Notes: a model not told the origin generated them from the letters alone. Shown: positions 1 through 12,609, counted from the first letter of the stretch. The stretch is DNA of 64,000 nt from Sceloporus undulatus (GCF_019175285.1 NC_056524.1:226689156-226753155); one strand, 5' to 3'. Program-made: numbers and translations.

Positions 1-63
1 GGGCCGGTCCCAAGGCCTCACCGGGCCGCATCCGGCCCGCGGGCCGCAGGTTGCCTAACCCTG
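1..63. mobile_element. End of a hAT-type DNA transposon, cut by the window edge
   Basis: A GC-rich stretch ending in GGTTGCCTAACCCTG. It matches the terminal inverted repeat of the complete element at 45156-45496, which begins CAGGGGTAGGCAACC. Only one end lies in the window, so no target duplication can be tested. Non-autonomous; no coding capacity is visible. Confidence 0.6.
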
Positions 64-2604
64 CCCTAGGGTATGAATAATTCAGAAATGAGTTGAAATC
101 AGAAAACTTCAGCAATAATAACAAATCTAATTGCTTTTCCCAACAAATCAAATTGCTTGTTCTAACTAGTATGGATCCATTGAATCAATGGAACTTACCT
201 AAATGTTTGACTTACTGAGTTCCTATTTGTTCAGTGGTTTTATGCCAGCTGTGATATAAGACATGCTGAACATGTAAAATAATTTTTTATTTCTTTGTTT
301 AAAAAATCCAGTTATCCACTTTCTAGCTCTCTATAATCTAAATTGTACAGTGAATCTGAGTATAGTGAATCTGAGCACAGTCAATAATAGTTAAAAAGTA
401 TATTATTATAAAAATGTGACCTGGCCAGGAGAGGTTGAAATCTGCTGTAACACATCTGGACCAGCAAATCTCATTGCCGGGTAAACTACCATGATATATT
501 ACTACAGAGATGACATAGCCAATTACTTTTTAGGACAAGATCATGTTGAGGAAAGATCTAGACTAGGAATGGACACACAGCGTGGCCCTACAAATATTGC
601 TGTGTTGTAACTTCCACCAGTCATTACCATAGGCTAATGTTAATGAAAGCTGCAGTCCAACAACTTCTGACCACCTGCTGTGGGAACTGTGGAGCTGTCT
701 GTCAAGCTGATTATGCTGTATGCCTCAGTTTAAGCTCATCTTGTATATTGGTATAGAAATGCATATTACAAAGCCAACAATAAATCTCCACTGAATACTT
801 TCTAAAAAAAACCAAAAGGAGGCAAGTGTGGCACCTTTGGAACTTTCTGCTTAGAGACCTGGGGTGCCCATAACAATATTTTAAGAGAAGTTTGTATGTG
901 AGGCTTGATACATACAACCAGCAAACCTGAATACAACGACAGCTTTAAACACAGCTGAATGGATGCTGTTCTACTTGGCAAGTTTTTTTTTTAAAAGACA
1001 CTTCAGCACACCACATAGATCTATTTCCACTCACCAAAATGTCTGCAATGGTTGTGATGCAGTGAGCATTTGGAATAGACTGGCAGGAGCCATCCATGAT
1101 GTGATGCTCAGCTTTAATGTGCAGTCACACATGACTTTCAAGTAGATATCCAATTGCTTTTAACATTAATTGTGTGGAGTTCAAATCCTAAAAAAAAAAA
1201 AAAAATCCAGCTGTAATAGGTGTCCAGGGATGTTTGTTTCAGACATTTTGATACTGTTACAAATCATTTCTTGCTCTAAACCTGAAGTTACATTTGTCAG
1301 ATTTCACCATTTCAGTGCTTTTTGTTAATTTTTTAAAATGAGCTTTTTCTATTTCCACAGTTTTATTTTCTATTTCAGAAATAGTAAAAGGCAAAACGTA
1401 AAAGAACATTGAGTCCAGCAAATGCTGCAGTTCTTCCTTTGAAAATGTAGCTGAATTAAGGGTAGTCCTTCCAGATAAGATGCAATCTTATCTCCCTTAC
1501 CCCTTCTTTACTGTTGCTGAGAGAGAGCAGAAGAGGGAAGCTCTCTCTGGTGTTCTTGGGAGGTCTGGCAGATTTACTTTTTTGGCATTGTGCATTACTG
1601 GGGAGTAAAAAAACCCCTTCAATCTGATGTTAGATCATTTCAGCCAGATGCAACCATCTTTCTTTCTTTTTTCTTTTCTTTTCTTTTTGTGTGCCTACAA
1701 AGTTAGACAGCGGTATGTGAAAAGAGAATGCAAGTCTCTGGGTGAAAAACCATCAGTATGGTATGTTCCCAGGCAGTGGACACACTGGATCAAAGTTTAC
1801 TCAAGCAACAGAGGTTTGTAGTCCTGAATGTGGGTGTTTGTTCAAATGCCCTTTAATAATGGACAGCCTTTTTGTGTATTTGTCAATGGCTTAAAATTCC
1901 TGGTATTAGAATCCCTTGTTTGGTGAGCAAAAGAAAAATAAAAGGGAAAGGTATGTATGAAGGGCACTCTGGGCAGAAATATTGATTTTATCAAAAACAG
2001 TCCAACAAATTAGTACCATATGCCTGATAAAATTCCTCTAATATGACTTTGCAGGGTATGAGAAGGTTTAGGAATCTGCCATATTCTGTACCAAAACAGT
2101 CGATTATCCCATCTAATTCAGTACTGTCTGTAATGACTCACAGTAGCTCTCAGAAGGTCTATGGCAGTCCTACTTGCAGATGCCAGTTTCTGAACCTATT
2201 ACAGGAGGTAAAGAGGGTGATGGAGCTATTAGTCTACTTGAGACGACTAGTCTGTACCTAATATCCCTAGAGTAGTTTCCATGAACCTTTGGCTACCCCT
2301 CAGAAAGGTCTTCATGAAAACAGTAGAATCACTAGCTTTATTCATTTACACAATTATTATAAACTAATCTACTAGGCTAGGTGTGAATTGTTCCCCCCTC
2401 TTCAATTTTTATTGAAATCTGAAATGGTATCCAATAATAATTTATGCTAATTTGATGTTCCAGCATTTATATTTATACATTTATATATATTGTGTTTAAA
2501 GTAGACTATTACTGCTGGTGTTTACTAGTTACTAGTGCTGTGACTACTACTAGTAGGACTAATATTAATAATATAGCATACTGTATGTTTTATGTTAGAA
2601 ATGC
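64..2604. other. Gene-free stretch, nothing recognised
   Basis: AT-rich sequence with only short chance reading frames, a run of A near 1190 and a T/C-rich tract near 1660-1690. I see no exon, RNA gene or repeat family that I can name. Confidence 0.6.
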
Positions 2605-2740
2605 TGATCATGTGGATCCCACAGAATAGTTGGAAACTCATTGGGGGGCCTTGGTCAAGTAAACCCCATAATAGGTTTGCCTTAGGATCACCATAAATTG
2701 GAAATGACTCCAAGGCACACCATCACCAACACCAACACCA
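2605..2740 (+). mobile_element. Eroded 3' part of a tRNA-derived SINE
   Basis: Contains degenerate versions of the segments that end the better-preserved SINE at 39247-39484: a CTTGG.CAAGT-like block, a GGATCACCATAAATTGG block and a short CAC/ACC-rich tail. The tRNA-like head is not recognisable. Family assignment rests on the tail alone. Confidence 0.5.
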
Positions 2741-3269
2741 CAAGTTCAAATGGCCTGATCATCTCCTTCTGCTCAAATACTTTACATAGGCTGACCAAAA
2801 CACTTATCCCTGCAGAGCTCTCCCCGCCTGTTTTGTTTTTTAATTGGTTTTTTTTATAATTAAAAGAGCACATAAACTTAATAATCAAATAAAATACATA
2901 AATCTTTTAAACACTATTACAAAGTGCATCCCACCCTCAGGACTATATATGCCATTTAATTAATCAGTTTTCCAAAATTGCAGTGACTCTCGTGGAGGCA
3001 TACACCCCTTTTTTCTTACAAAAACATACTCTATAAACTAATTCCATACCTCCTCAAAATCATTCTTCTTCCATAAAACTTTTTTTAATTTGGTAACTAC
3101 CTTGAATATTATTAATCTTACTGTTTTCAATACATTTGTAATCAAATCTTCAATAGCTTGAGTACATTTAGCCTTATCAAAAATTGATAATAAAGTGATA
3201 TCTGGGCTTATTTCAAGATTTTGTCTTGATTTGTAGCTGAGTGTGTGTCTATATCATAGCAGCTAAAAT
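2741..3269. other. AT-rich stretch, nothing recognised
   Basis: No gene or named repeat was recognised. The sequence has runs of T and A and ends just before a 5S-derived SINE. Confidence 0.5.
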
Positions 3270-3390
3270 GCCCCAAAGGCAACAGATCCAGTATGATCTT
3301 GGACGTTGACAGGGCCAGCCCTGGTTAGTACTTGGAGGGGAGACCATAAAGGAATACCAGGTGTTACCCAAATGCCAGGGTCCTGGGAGG
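3270..3390 (+). mobile_element. 5S-rRNA-derived SINE (head)
   Basis: The segment GCCCTGGTTAGTACTTGG followed by GGGAGACC and GGAATACCAGGTG closely follows the 3' half of vertebrate 5S rRNA, which contains the internal polymerase III promoter elements. It is preceded by a degenerate GATCTTGG...GACAGGG block, where 5S rRNA has GATCTCGGAAGCTAAGCAGGG. It is not a functional 5S gene, because the 5' half is missing or diverged. Related copies lie at 18915-19150 and 44440-44785. Confidence 0.78.
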
Positions 3391-3737
3391 GCACCCACAA
3401 TTAATATTGTAATAGGAGAATTTTGTTAGCTCAAATGATAGCAGCTTAGAAGACGTGGGCAACTGAAGTCTGTGTATATCGGTTCTAAGAAACAAAACTT
3501 CATTGTGCAAGATCTAAATAGTTTTATGAATTAAAGGGAATTGTCATTTATACAAAGACACTCTCTGACACACATACACAAACTATTTATATAGGAGGTG
3601 GTAGCAGACATTACTTCAGGGGTTTCAAAGAGTGATAATATACCAATTCCTGATGTGGAGGTCCAGTCGGAGGGATGCCATAATGTGGAAGCAGCTCAGC
3701 AAGCTGGCTGAAGACCATGGCATGGCCAGCAATGCTG

Positions 3738-3852
3738 AGGATCAAATGAGTTCTCCAGATTGTTGGGGGCAATTAGCTTACAGTTGTAAAACGCTTAGAC
3801 ACTGTTAGTTCAGTATGAAGCGGTATATAAATGAAGCTGTTTGTTTGTTTTG
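3738..3852 (+). mobile_element. 3' half of a tRNA-derived SINE (same family as 6204-6429)
   Basis: Shares the block CCAGATTGTTGGGGGCAATT, a GCGGTATATAAATGAA block and the terminal GTTT repeats with the complete copy at 6204-6429. The tRNA-like head is absent, so this copy is truncated at the 5' side. Confidence 0.72.
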
Positions 3853-4384
3853 AGATGTGGACAGAAAGTCTGTCTGATTACAAATGAGGCCAAATTGTTG
3901 CTGCCTAAGCAAGCATATTTATAGGGCAATTCTCCCGAGGCAGAATTCAGGATGAAGATGTAGTTTTCAGGGGAGAAGAATGAGAAGGGTTGTGGTGAAT
4001 GGCCAATCAGTGCAAATGTCATTAGACAAAGAAGTACCACTCCCAGAGGGGAGTGTTTTTGGATTTTTGCTTACTTGTAAACACAAGCTCTATCACCCAC
4101 CATCATTCCCATCAATGTAGGGATTATGTAGATTCCAATCTTGGTTGATCTATCCTTGGCTACATGCTCTTCAGCTTCTCCATGCTAAGCCTCCTGGATC
4201 CCCAAATATGGTCCTGGATCTCCTTATATGGCATGGCTAGTTTCCTGCATTGAGAACATCCTCATGACTATGTGTGTCAAACATCCCTTTTGATATCAAC
4301 TTGATATTGGAAGAGAGAAGGGGTACAGTGGGCTAGACCTTGGGGTAGGCTATATTTCAGTGGGAAAATCTAGCAAAACAACCA

Positions 4385-4497
4385 CTGACTATTGTTTGCC
4401 TAAGAAAACCATCTGAAATTCATAGAGTCCCCATAAGTTTACAGACAACCTGAAGGCGCATGCATATGCACACACACACACACACACACACACATAC
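4385..4497 (+). mobile_element. Tail of a 5S-derived SINE ending in a CA repeat
   Basis: The sequence TTGCCTAAGAAAACCATCTG, followed by a CCCCATAAG block and a CAACCTGAAGG block and then a CA run at about 4466-4496, matches the tail of the 5S-derived SINE at 44440-44785. The 5S-like head is not recognisable here. Confidence 0.6.
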
Positions 4498-5695
4498 ATG
4501 TTTCTAGTACATTGAATGCACTATGATATTCTAGTCTCTGATAATAAGGCAGAAGCATCTCACACATGCAATTATTGAGCAGTCAGTTCTCCAGGACTGC
4601 AGCAAGCAAAGTAAACCAAGTCTTCTGCAAACCATGGCTCTAAAAATGATCTGACTGCTGAATAACAGTGTGTAAGATAAAATGGGCTGTGACTGTGTAT
4701 TTAGACATAAGAAAGAGTGTCACACAAGTTAATGTTATGGTACCTAGGAGTGCAGGTACTCTCGGAAAGGGCTAATGTGAGAGAAGCTACCATTATATGC
4801 ACCATTCTATTATCAAGCATCTACTTGAAGCATTGCTCTGTTATTGTTGGGCCCCCAGAGCCTCCAGGGATCAGATTGCAAACTACAGAGAATGCACCCA
4901 AATGAGCCCAGACATTCCAACATGCTTCAGAGGTTCCTAAGAACAAACTGATCCATAATCACTGGCAGTGCAGTGCTGGTATTTAGAGAAATCAAATAAG
5001 CTCTCTGAAAGATTAATGGAATGTGAAAGAAAACATCCAAAGGAAAACTCTTTCAAAAAACCAAATCTACCATCTCTTGGTATGTGGCTACACTCAAATG
5101 CCATGTTTTGGGGTGTTTTAAAAAATTGCTTTAACTTTACCTGTGTTTCCTGTGTCAGGTTTTGCTGTCTTATGGGGATAAGTCTAGAGAAACACAATTC
5201 CCTGTAATGATTAACTTAGGTGCTCAGAAAAGGAGAGAAGGGCAATACCTTTGTGTTACAAATAATGATCTGCTGATTACCTGAAAGACCACATATAAGA
5301 AGGGCCTTGCTGGATTAACCTAAATGAAGATCTATCTTATGTTCTGGCTGTCTAATCCAGTCTAGAAAGACCAGATGCCTATAGGAAGGACAAAAGCAGG
5401 ACTCAAAAGAACCAACACCCCCTGCTCATGCTCCCCAGTAACTAATATATAGAGGCACACTGCCTCTAGTCTTGTGTGTGTGTGTGTGTTTAAGGGAGGA
5501 GAGGGATATTTTCATCAGAACTAGTTGCTATGGATAATGTCATCCTCCATGACTTTGGGGGGCTGCAACCCTCAGTGCACTCCTCAGAGGCAAAAAAAAA
5601 GTTGGCCACAATCCTGTTGAGCAATTGTGAATACATAACCTATAGTAAAATAATCTCATTCACTATGTATTCACAATCACTATAAAGTCTCTAGT
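4498..5695. other. Gene-free stretch with a TG run and a short hairpin
   Basis: No exon was recognised. There is a TG microsatellite near 5474-5490. A 14-base inverted repeat (ATTGTGAATACATA near 5624, its complement near 5664) would form a hairpin of about 54 bases; nothing links it to a function. Confidence 0.5.
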
Positions 5696-5947
5696 TTAGG
5701 GACTATGGGCTTGAACAGACAGGCCAAAATAAAGCTACTTCAGGTCACTTTGGAGGTATGCTGTTTAAATGACACATGCATCTTAAGAGGCCAGAAGCTG
5801 CGCCAAAGCTGTGCTTCAGTCCTTAGGACCGGAGCATGGCTTTGGCATGGCTTCCGGCCTCTTAGGATGCATGCATCATTTAAACAACAAACCCCCCAAA
5901 GTAACATGAAGCAGCTTTATTTTGGTCTGTCTGTTCAGTCCCTATGT
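5696..5947. mobile_element. Palindromic MITE, copy 1
   Basis: The two halves are imperfect inverted complements: AACAGACAGGCCAAAATAAA on the left faces TTTATTTTGGTCTGTCTGTT on the right, and a TTTAAATGA block faces TCATTTAAAC. The copy at 34641-34881 shares the core (CCAAAATAAAGCT, CCTTAGGAC). It is non-coding; the reading frame across it is a by-product of the palindrome. Superfamily not determined. Confidence 0.68.
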
Positions 5948-6203
5948 AAGGACTGTGAAAGTCCCCGAAACACTACTGCAGTGGATGAGTGTCATTTCCC
6001 CTGTCAGTTGGGAAGCAGCTGCCTGATTTTCCCCTCCAGTATGAGTGATCGCTGGTGTGAGGGGGATTTGTGACAAAGGTCCTTTTACTGCCTGTTGTGC
6101 CTGCTCATGGAAGAAGGTGGGACAGAGTTGGGAATATCAGACAGCTGGTTCTTGATTGACAGTGGAATGGACCCCAGAGATCTCAGTGGCTGCTTACTGG
6201 TAT

Positions 6204-6429
6204 GAGCCCTGGTGGCGCAGTGGTTAAATACCTGTACTGCAGTCACTCACTCAAAACCATAAGGTTGCGAGTTCAGTACCAGCAAAAGGGCTCAGGCTTG
6301 CATCCTTCCAAGGAGGTCACTAAAATGAGTACCCAGATTGTTGGGGGCAATTAGCTTACAGCTGTAAACTGCTTACACACTGTTAGTTCAGTAAGAAGCG
6401 GTATATAAATGAAACTGTTTGTTTGTTTA
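6204..6429 (+). mobile_element. tRNA-derived SINE, near full length
   Basis: The head contains GGTGGCGCAGTGGTTAAA, which fits a polymerase III A box, and GGTTGCGAGTTCAGTACC, which fits a B box, at tRNA-like spacing. The body continues with GGCTTGCATCCTTCC and the tail block GATTGTTGGGGGCAATT, and ends in GTTT repeats. The family is common in squamate DNA; I do not commit to a family name. A truncated copy lies at 3738-3852. Confidence 0.86.
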
Positions 6430-6554
6430 GTAAGTGGGGGCTGGGGTCACACAGGAATTCACTATATAGCAACATCACTACAGTTCAACATAATATGAAC
6501 TTGTCATATAGGATTCTAGTGATAATCTGTTATCTTCAAATGTCCCCCATACCC

Positions 6555-6759
6555 TCTAGGGTAGGGTGGGATGGCAACTATGGATGGCTAGGGGGCTACA
6601 TTAGCTTCCTAGGTAACCATGGGGGTGCACCCACCACCACAGCCCCACCAAAGGAAAAACAGAATAGGATGTGGGGGGCATTTGTGCCCCCTAGAGGGTG
6701 TGGGGGGCATGTGTGTCATGCTTTAGCCTCCTCACCCCCCAGCAGGCCCAGAAAGGGCT

Positions 6760-6833
<74 letters not shown>

Positions 6834-7315
6834 GGACAGAAGTCACTTTTGCTTAAACTCTGGTTTTATAAAAGGTCTTTCCTGGGCATAAAATGGCTGG
6901 GAACAGTAGTAAAAATACTCCCCCATCCCCTAGGGGACATTTTGAGGCAATTTATTTTTATTTTTTAAAATAGTTTTCACCCATAGGAGGCCCCCCAAAA
7001 CAGTCATAGTCAGGGGCTTAGAGGCATTTTTGCCATTTTTAAGGCCTCCAGGGAGAGTCCTTTTTTGCAACAGGAAATGACTGGGAAGTGACTGGAGAAG
7101 TCACTTTCTGTTTGCTTCTTCTTTTTTTTTTTAAATGCCCCTCCTTGCCTAAAATGGCCCAGGGGGACTAAAAACATGGCTAAAATGCCTCCACACCCAC
7201 TGGAAGATGTTTGGGAGCATATTTTAAATTCTGGGGGTTCAAGAGGACCACAGTAATTGCCCTCTAGGCTGCATGTAACCTGCAGATCAAACGTTGTCTA
7301 CCCTCAACTAGAAAA
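6555..7315. mobile_element. Possible hAT-like DNA element remnant
   Basis: The left side begins near TAGGGTAGGGTGGGATGGC and the right side ends near CGTTGTCTACCCTCAACTA. These could be decayed hAT-like inverted ends, and the interior repeats a GTGCCCCCTAGAGGGTGTGG-type block. No target duplication was found and the ends are poorly matched, so this is a weak call. A long CA/GA microsatellite lies inside. Confidence 0.35.
6765..6833. repeat. Compound (CA)n(GA)n microsatellite
   Basis: About 23 CA units run directly into about 11 GA units. The tract was read directly from the sequence and is likely length-polymorphic. Confidence 0.95.
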
Positions 7316-7497
7316 AGGAAAGAAAATATGGATTCTTGCAAATTTAGTATTTACAAATTTCTATATGAAATAAATTGATGCACACCTTTGGCATAAATAT
7401 GTAGATTAAATCATAGCCGTTATCACTTTAAATGAATAAAACTATATGCATTAAATGTTAATTTTGAGAGAAGATCAAATTCTTATCCCAACTGGAA

Positions 7498-8052
7498 TAG
7501 ACTCAATGAGTCAGTCAGTCAGTCAGTCAGTCAGCCTTTATTAGGCATAGGAAAAACATGCATTTACAATAAAACTTAAGGATCATTATTAAAATTCAAG
7601 CCATAATCTTGTTGCTTCCACCAGAAAATTGGCCATTAACTTGGTAATATGTGGGTTCTGATCTTCCAATAGATATTCCAGTGATAACCCATTCAAAGAG
7701 ATATTCATTTCCAATAACCTTCTTAACAATTTCCCCTCCGGAATTATATACAATGGACAAAACAATACAATATGTTGGAGAACATCTGGAGCTTGATCAC
7801 CGTGACATACATGATTCAAAAATGGGGTCTGCAGATATCTGCCCCTGGTCACATTTGAGGGGTGTACATTCAGTTTTGCAAAGAAAAAGGCCTTCCTCGA
7901 CACCAGCAGTGAAAGGGTTTTAAAATTGTCCGGAATCCTACCCTGCAAGGGGGGGGGGATACCGAGCATCACTGGAGAACACACTCTAGGAGGAGTTGGA
8001 TATGTCAGTTGATGTTCTCTCTCTGCAAGGCAGACCCTAGACTCAATGAGTC
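7498..8052 (-). mobile_element. 5'-truncated LINE with a 15-bp target duplication
   Basis: The direct repeat TAGACTCAATGAGTC flanks the insert at 7498-7512 and 8038-8052. The minus strand carries a 131-residue open frame (7984 to 7589) containing CHGDQ, then H, then FCPLY near residues 60-80. This resembles the Cys/His cluster near the C terminus of some non-LTR reverse transcriptases. On the minus strand the insert ends after AATAAAGG in tandem CTGA units (plus-strand TCAG, 7511-7534), the expected place for a LINE 3' tail. Clade not determined. The target itself was a palindrome (see findings). Confidence 0.75.
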
Positions 8053-11034
8053 TATTCTAATTGGAGCTAAGAATTTGATTTAGGGCTTATCCTGATGGGA
8101 GGGATTTCTATCTGAACATATCAGAATATTATTGGTATTATTGTTATTGTTGAAGGAGCCCTCTAAGATAGGTGATATCCCTATCTATTTATGGTGAATT
8201 TGGGGGGGCAAGCAATGGCTTTTGAAAGCAGGGCAGGAAGTGGTTTTTGTTAGGTTTTATTTTGTTTTACTCCTGGGAGATTTCTATACAAGCAGGAGTT
8301 TATTTTCATGCTTGGCTCCATTGTTTCAGTTCCTTCTTTACTTCTGAGCTCTCCCACTGATGAAAACATTGAAGGGGTGTCAGCTTTGCTCTTCTGATCT
8401 TCCTTCCCTCATTATGGTTTCTAGGGAGGGAAGGAAATCCTGCCCACAAAACACTTCCAGCAATTTTTTTTTAAAAGGATGAGACCCCATATATTTTGGA
8501 CATGGATAAGCCCTGACTTCATACAGGGACAGGGACAGGTGCTACAAGTCATGCAGCCCAGGCACATAACAGTCCATCATATACTGGGACTATTGGCCTG
8601 TTTGGAGGAGACTTTAGGTGATAGATAGATAGGTAGATAGATCTGAGAGTTGTTTCTTTTGAAATTGCAGATTAATTTGGAAAAAGAATGGAACATAATT
8701 ACAGGTAAAACATATGAAACTGAATAGATTTAGCCATCCCTACCATGAAGTGAGGCCAAAAGTACAAGTGGAAATGATCCTATGCATAATAATTTAGTAA
8801 AAGAAAAAACACAATCCCTAAGATATACCCAAACAATATACTTCAGGTTATCCTGAAGATATTCAAAGCCACCAATAATAATAAATCTTAGATAGGTCCA
8901 ACTTTTTGTACTTTCCATGTCATGCTGGTATTGTACTAGGAATTAAAGCCATCACGGAATCCATTCCTGTAGCCAGCTTTTGAGCTTATAATGGGAATGC
9001 CCTTGGGTAATATTATAGAGGCCAAGAAAAGTTGAAGACAAGTGAAGGCACTTGGATAAAGAAAAGAAAACATGCACTTGCTTTATGTAAATCATGTTGA
9101 GCAGAATGTCAGAGAAAGCAGACATCTGTCAGATAAAACAGCAGAGTTATTGTTTTTGAACAATGACAGGGTTTAAGTGACGTGCCCCTATTTCTCCCAC
9201 AAATTTCCCACATAACCATGGATCAGTCACCTGAATTTTGTTCTTTTCAGCTGTACACCAAGGGATTTGCAGTTGCAGGCATACTGAACTATTTAGCTTG
9301 GTGTGAGATGCTGCCTGGTTAAAGGAGGAGAAGGAGGAGGAGATGATGATCATGGAATCATTGGGCATATCAGTGATGCATGTGTGTGTGTGTGTGTGTG
9401 ATAACTATAATTTACCAGGGAAACACTGGAGAAATTGTAGTTGGAATTTAATTGGGAGTACTGACAACACCACACACAGACTTTTTCCCCCTCCTTCTTC
9501 TCTTCCCCAGCCCCACTAATCTCTGGTACTGATATTTTTTGTTGGGGGGGTGAGTGACAGCAGTGGGGGGAAAGAACCCTTTTTGCCAACTCTGTTTTTT
9601 CTTTTGGGGAAAGTAGTCCCTATTGCAGCCAGTGGCTTCCATATGTCAGTGGGGTGAAGAATCTCATTCAGATTTTACTCTAGATTTTTAAGAACCTATC
9701 TGAGGTGCTGAACATTAGTCCCCAAATGTGTTCAGAACCTTGGACAGCTCCTTTAAACATTTTTTTCTAAAACACAGAGAGGCTTTCCTGCCCCCCAGAC
9801 AAGGAAGCCACCACTTGCAGCTGAAAAAAAAGAAGAAGATTCCCCTGGATTATGCTCTGACAATAGAGTTCCTAACCTTCATAAAAGACCTACAGTTCTC
9901 AGCATGGAAACACTATTATGTCTGTTCAGAGAAGTATCCCCACTCTGGTAAAAGCACTTTAAGCGGCAGGTCTGTGACAGGGTTGGTGTAAGTTGGAAAC
10001 AATGTTAAAGTATCCAGTAATAGTAACAATTAGGCAGCATCACTGACTTCACCAATGAAGTAACTCATTGCAGATAATTATGTAACATGTCATTTCCGAG
10101 ATCCGAGAATAAGGCAGCAGGAGCAGCCAAGGATATTATACTTGACAAGTTTCCACCTACACAGACACACACACCATTAACATGGTTTGTATCGAAACCA
10201 GATAAGATTTTAGTCATGCTTCAACAATTGCAACAGTATAGGGTTTTCTACCACATCTGAAGGCAGCAAGCTAGTTAAGAGGGTGCTAGACAAGTTGGGG
10301 GTGTCTACAGTAGGACTGACCCTTTAAGGAATCTTTCTATATGTTCATGTGTTGTTTAGTGGCCTGCAGAATCCCCCCTTTCATTTTTCCACATTTTGTC
10401 CTGTTACAAATAGTTTCAGCTGGCATCGTTACCACTTGTCATATACAAGATAATCATCCGTGTGAAGATGCAAAATAGTTTTTATGATGACACAAAAGTT
10501 ATGTTAATGTATATTTTAACTCATATCCTATGGTATTTACTTTGCTTCCTTTTTTGGTTTACTTCTTATTTCCCTTTTTTGAATTCATTTGTATTTCTAT
10601 TTATGTTTTATATTTATACTGGGTATATTTGTGTTTATGCTTCGAATGTGCACTTTAAATATCCATTTAATAAAAACAAAATACACAACAACAATCCAAT
10701 CATAGGGAAAATTCCAAGAGAGAAAAGCAGGACAGCAAGCCCAGACTCTCACCCTAAAACAAAACAGATCTTTGCCAAGAGAGTTTATGTGCATTAATTA
10801 ATTTCAAAATTGTTTAAAATCCTAAGTATACTTACTTAGGCATGAATTCTATACATAGTGTGGCTTGCTTCTGAGTAAACCTACCTCACGCTAAATAGCT
10901 ATGGGAACAAGGATAATGATGTGTGTTTATGTTCTATCATTTGTAAGGTTCTCACACAGAGTTGTGTAAGGCATAAAGCTTCTCCTGTTGGATTTCTACA
11001 TGATATGCTGTTAATAAAGGTGTTACTGCTTACA
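8053..11034. other. Gene-free stretch with small microsatellites
   Basis: No exon was recognised. There is a GATA-type run near 8618-8642 and a TG run at 9380-9400. A minus-strand sequence near 10815-10890 resembles a common amniote repeat containing GTTTACTCAGAAG. The remainder has only chance reading frames. Confidence 0.55.
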
Positions 11035-11039
11035 GAACT

Positions 11040-11110
11040 TGGAAAAGTTTTCAGAGTCTTTTGGACTACAACTCCTAGAATTTCTTACCAGTTTGGCCAC
11101 TGATAATGGG
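11040..11110. mobile_element. MITE fragment
   Basis: Contains TTTTGGACTACAACTCCTAG followed by a CCACTGATAATGGGATTTC block. This resembles the common amniote short element with inverted GGGAGTTGTAGTCC ends. Only one half is clear. Confidence 0.42.
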
Positions 11111-11155
11111 ATTTCAGAGTTAGTCTTTTAAAAATACTTTCCCAAAATCTAAATG

Positions 11156-11375
11156 ATTGTTGCTGTTGTTGTGTGCCTTCAAGTCATTTCTGGCTTAGGT
11201 GACTCAACATGGGGTTTTCTTGGCAAATTTATTTAGAGAGGGTTTGCCATTACCTTCCTTTTAGGCTGAGAAAGTGTGACATGCCAGTGTCCCCCATTGA
11301 GTTTCCATATCTGAGCAGGTATTCAAACCTTGGTCTCCTGGAGTCCTAGTCCAATACTCAAACCACCACAGCATG
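11156..11375 (-). mobile_element. tRNA-derived SINE (MIR-like body), near full length
   Basis: On the minus strand the head reads GTGGTTTGAGTATTGGACTA and then GGTTTGAAT, fitting a decayed tRNA-like promoter. The body has a degenerate GTGACTTGCC-like block and GGCAAACCCTCTC, and the tail has a GTCACC..AAGCCAG block ending in CAACAACAGCAACAA. It belongs to the same family as 39247-39484 and the nested copy at 29985-30186. Confidence 0.86.
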
Positions 11376-12224
11376 TTGGATCTGTAATTTATTGTTGGTC
11401 GGATTTACATGCTTTTAGATGGGTACAAGTTAATGTGTATGTCTTTGTTATTGTTTCTACTAAAATACATTTCCAGTCTAATGAGGAAAGCGTCTGGCTT
11501 CTGAAAATGTTTAACCGACACACAGGTATTAATCACATGAACTCCAAGTAAAGGAAAGGGAAATGGAGCAAATATTTTTGTTAGTTGAGTTTGTTTATGT
11601 GAAAACATTACTGTGTTTGTTTAATGCCTCTATGAAATCTGTAAACTTGGCTTGAGGATAAAGGCCTTCAGAGTGATGTTTAGGGATTCTGGCATGCGGC
11701 CTGTCACTCAAACTAAAACTTTTCAACTGGTAGGTAATCTACCAGGCACTTGCAGCATGGGGTAGTTTAGCCTCTTCTCAGCAGAAGCCTGAATGACATG
11801 CAGTTCCTAAGAAGCAAGTAGCTCACAGAACAACTGCTGTTTTCACAGTCATTTGATCCAAGATCCACGGATTACCACTACAGTGTTACTGCTTCCCACC
11901 CACAAGCCATTTATGTAAGGAACTCAGAAAGTTACTTTTATAAAATTCATTACAAAGCCCCCAAAAGAGGACTCATTACCATTACAATTTTAGGAAAAAA
12001 AATGCTCATTGCTTTGTGCATGATATTTTCACTACTTTTGAGAGATGAGTCAAGCTATTTGATTTGTTTTGGGATTTTTAAAATAATAAACAAAAACTAA
12101 GAATGCTCAAGACAGCATTTTAGCAACCAAAAACTAATAAGACAGAGAAACAAGTGAATGTTACACAAGTGTTTGATTGGAGCAAGTAGCACAAACCAGG
12201 GGCAGCAGTGGTTTTCATTATCTC

Positions 12225-12609
12225 TTTCATTATCTCTTTTGTTATCCTTCCACATTTGTGGCTTTGACTTCTGCGGATTTGATTATTCATGGATTTTATT
12301 AATATATTCTTTCTATCTCCAGGTCCTTCAGCAGGACTCTATGGCCAACTTTCACCAGAAATTGCACTGAAAGCTCTAGAGATTCCTAGAGATCACACTG
12401 GTCTAGCCATTTTTAGGTCTTCCAGCACAATTCTATCTATGATCACCGTCCAGCAGATGTTGACCATAGAGCTGCTCTGAAAGACCTAGAGATTCCTAAA
12501 GAGGTATTCCCTCAGATAAAAAAAACTAGTGATTTATAATTTGTGATTTTTTCACTTTCCTGGGGGTTCTGTATTCCTAACCACAGTTAAGTGTGGAGGA
12601 CCCACTGTA
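12225..12609. mobile_element. Non-autonomous DNA transposon, one clear end
   Basis: The right side ends CTAACCACAGTTAAGTG, then GGAGGACCCACTG followed by TA. This resembles the ACAGTGGGTCC-type ends of pogo/Tigger-like elements, with a TA target. The interior contains two similar blocks (GAAAGCTCTAGAGATTCCTA and GAAAGACCTAGAGATTCCTA). The left end is not defined. Confidence 0.5.

Noticed and set aside
3270-3390. Possible 5S rRNA gene
   Set aside because: Only the 3' half resembles 5S rRNA, it is mutated, and it continues into a SINE body shared with other copies. It is a SINE.
5705-6073. 122-codon plus-strand frame
   Set aside because: It lies across a palindromic MITE; the frame is a by-product of the inverted repeat.
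6423-6968. 181-codon plus-strand frame
   Set aside because: It runs through a CA/GA microsatellite (His-Thr and Glu-Arg runs) and a probable DNA element. Not a gene.
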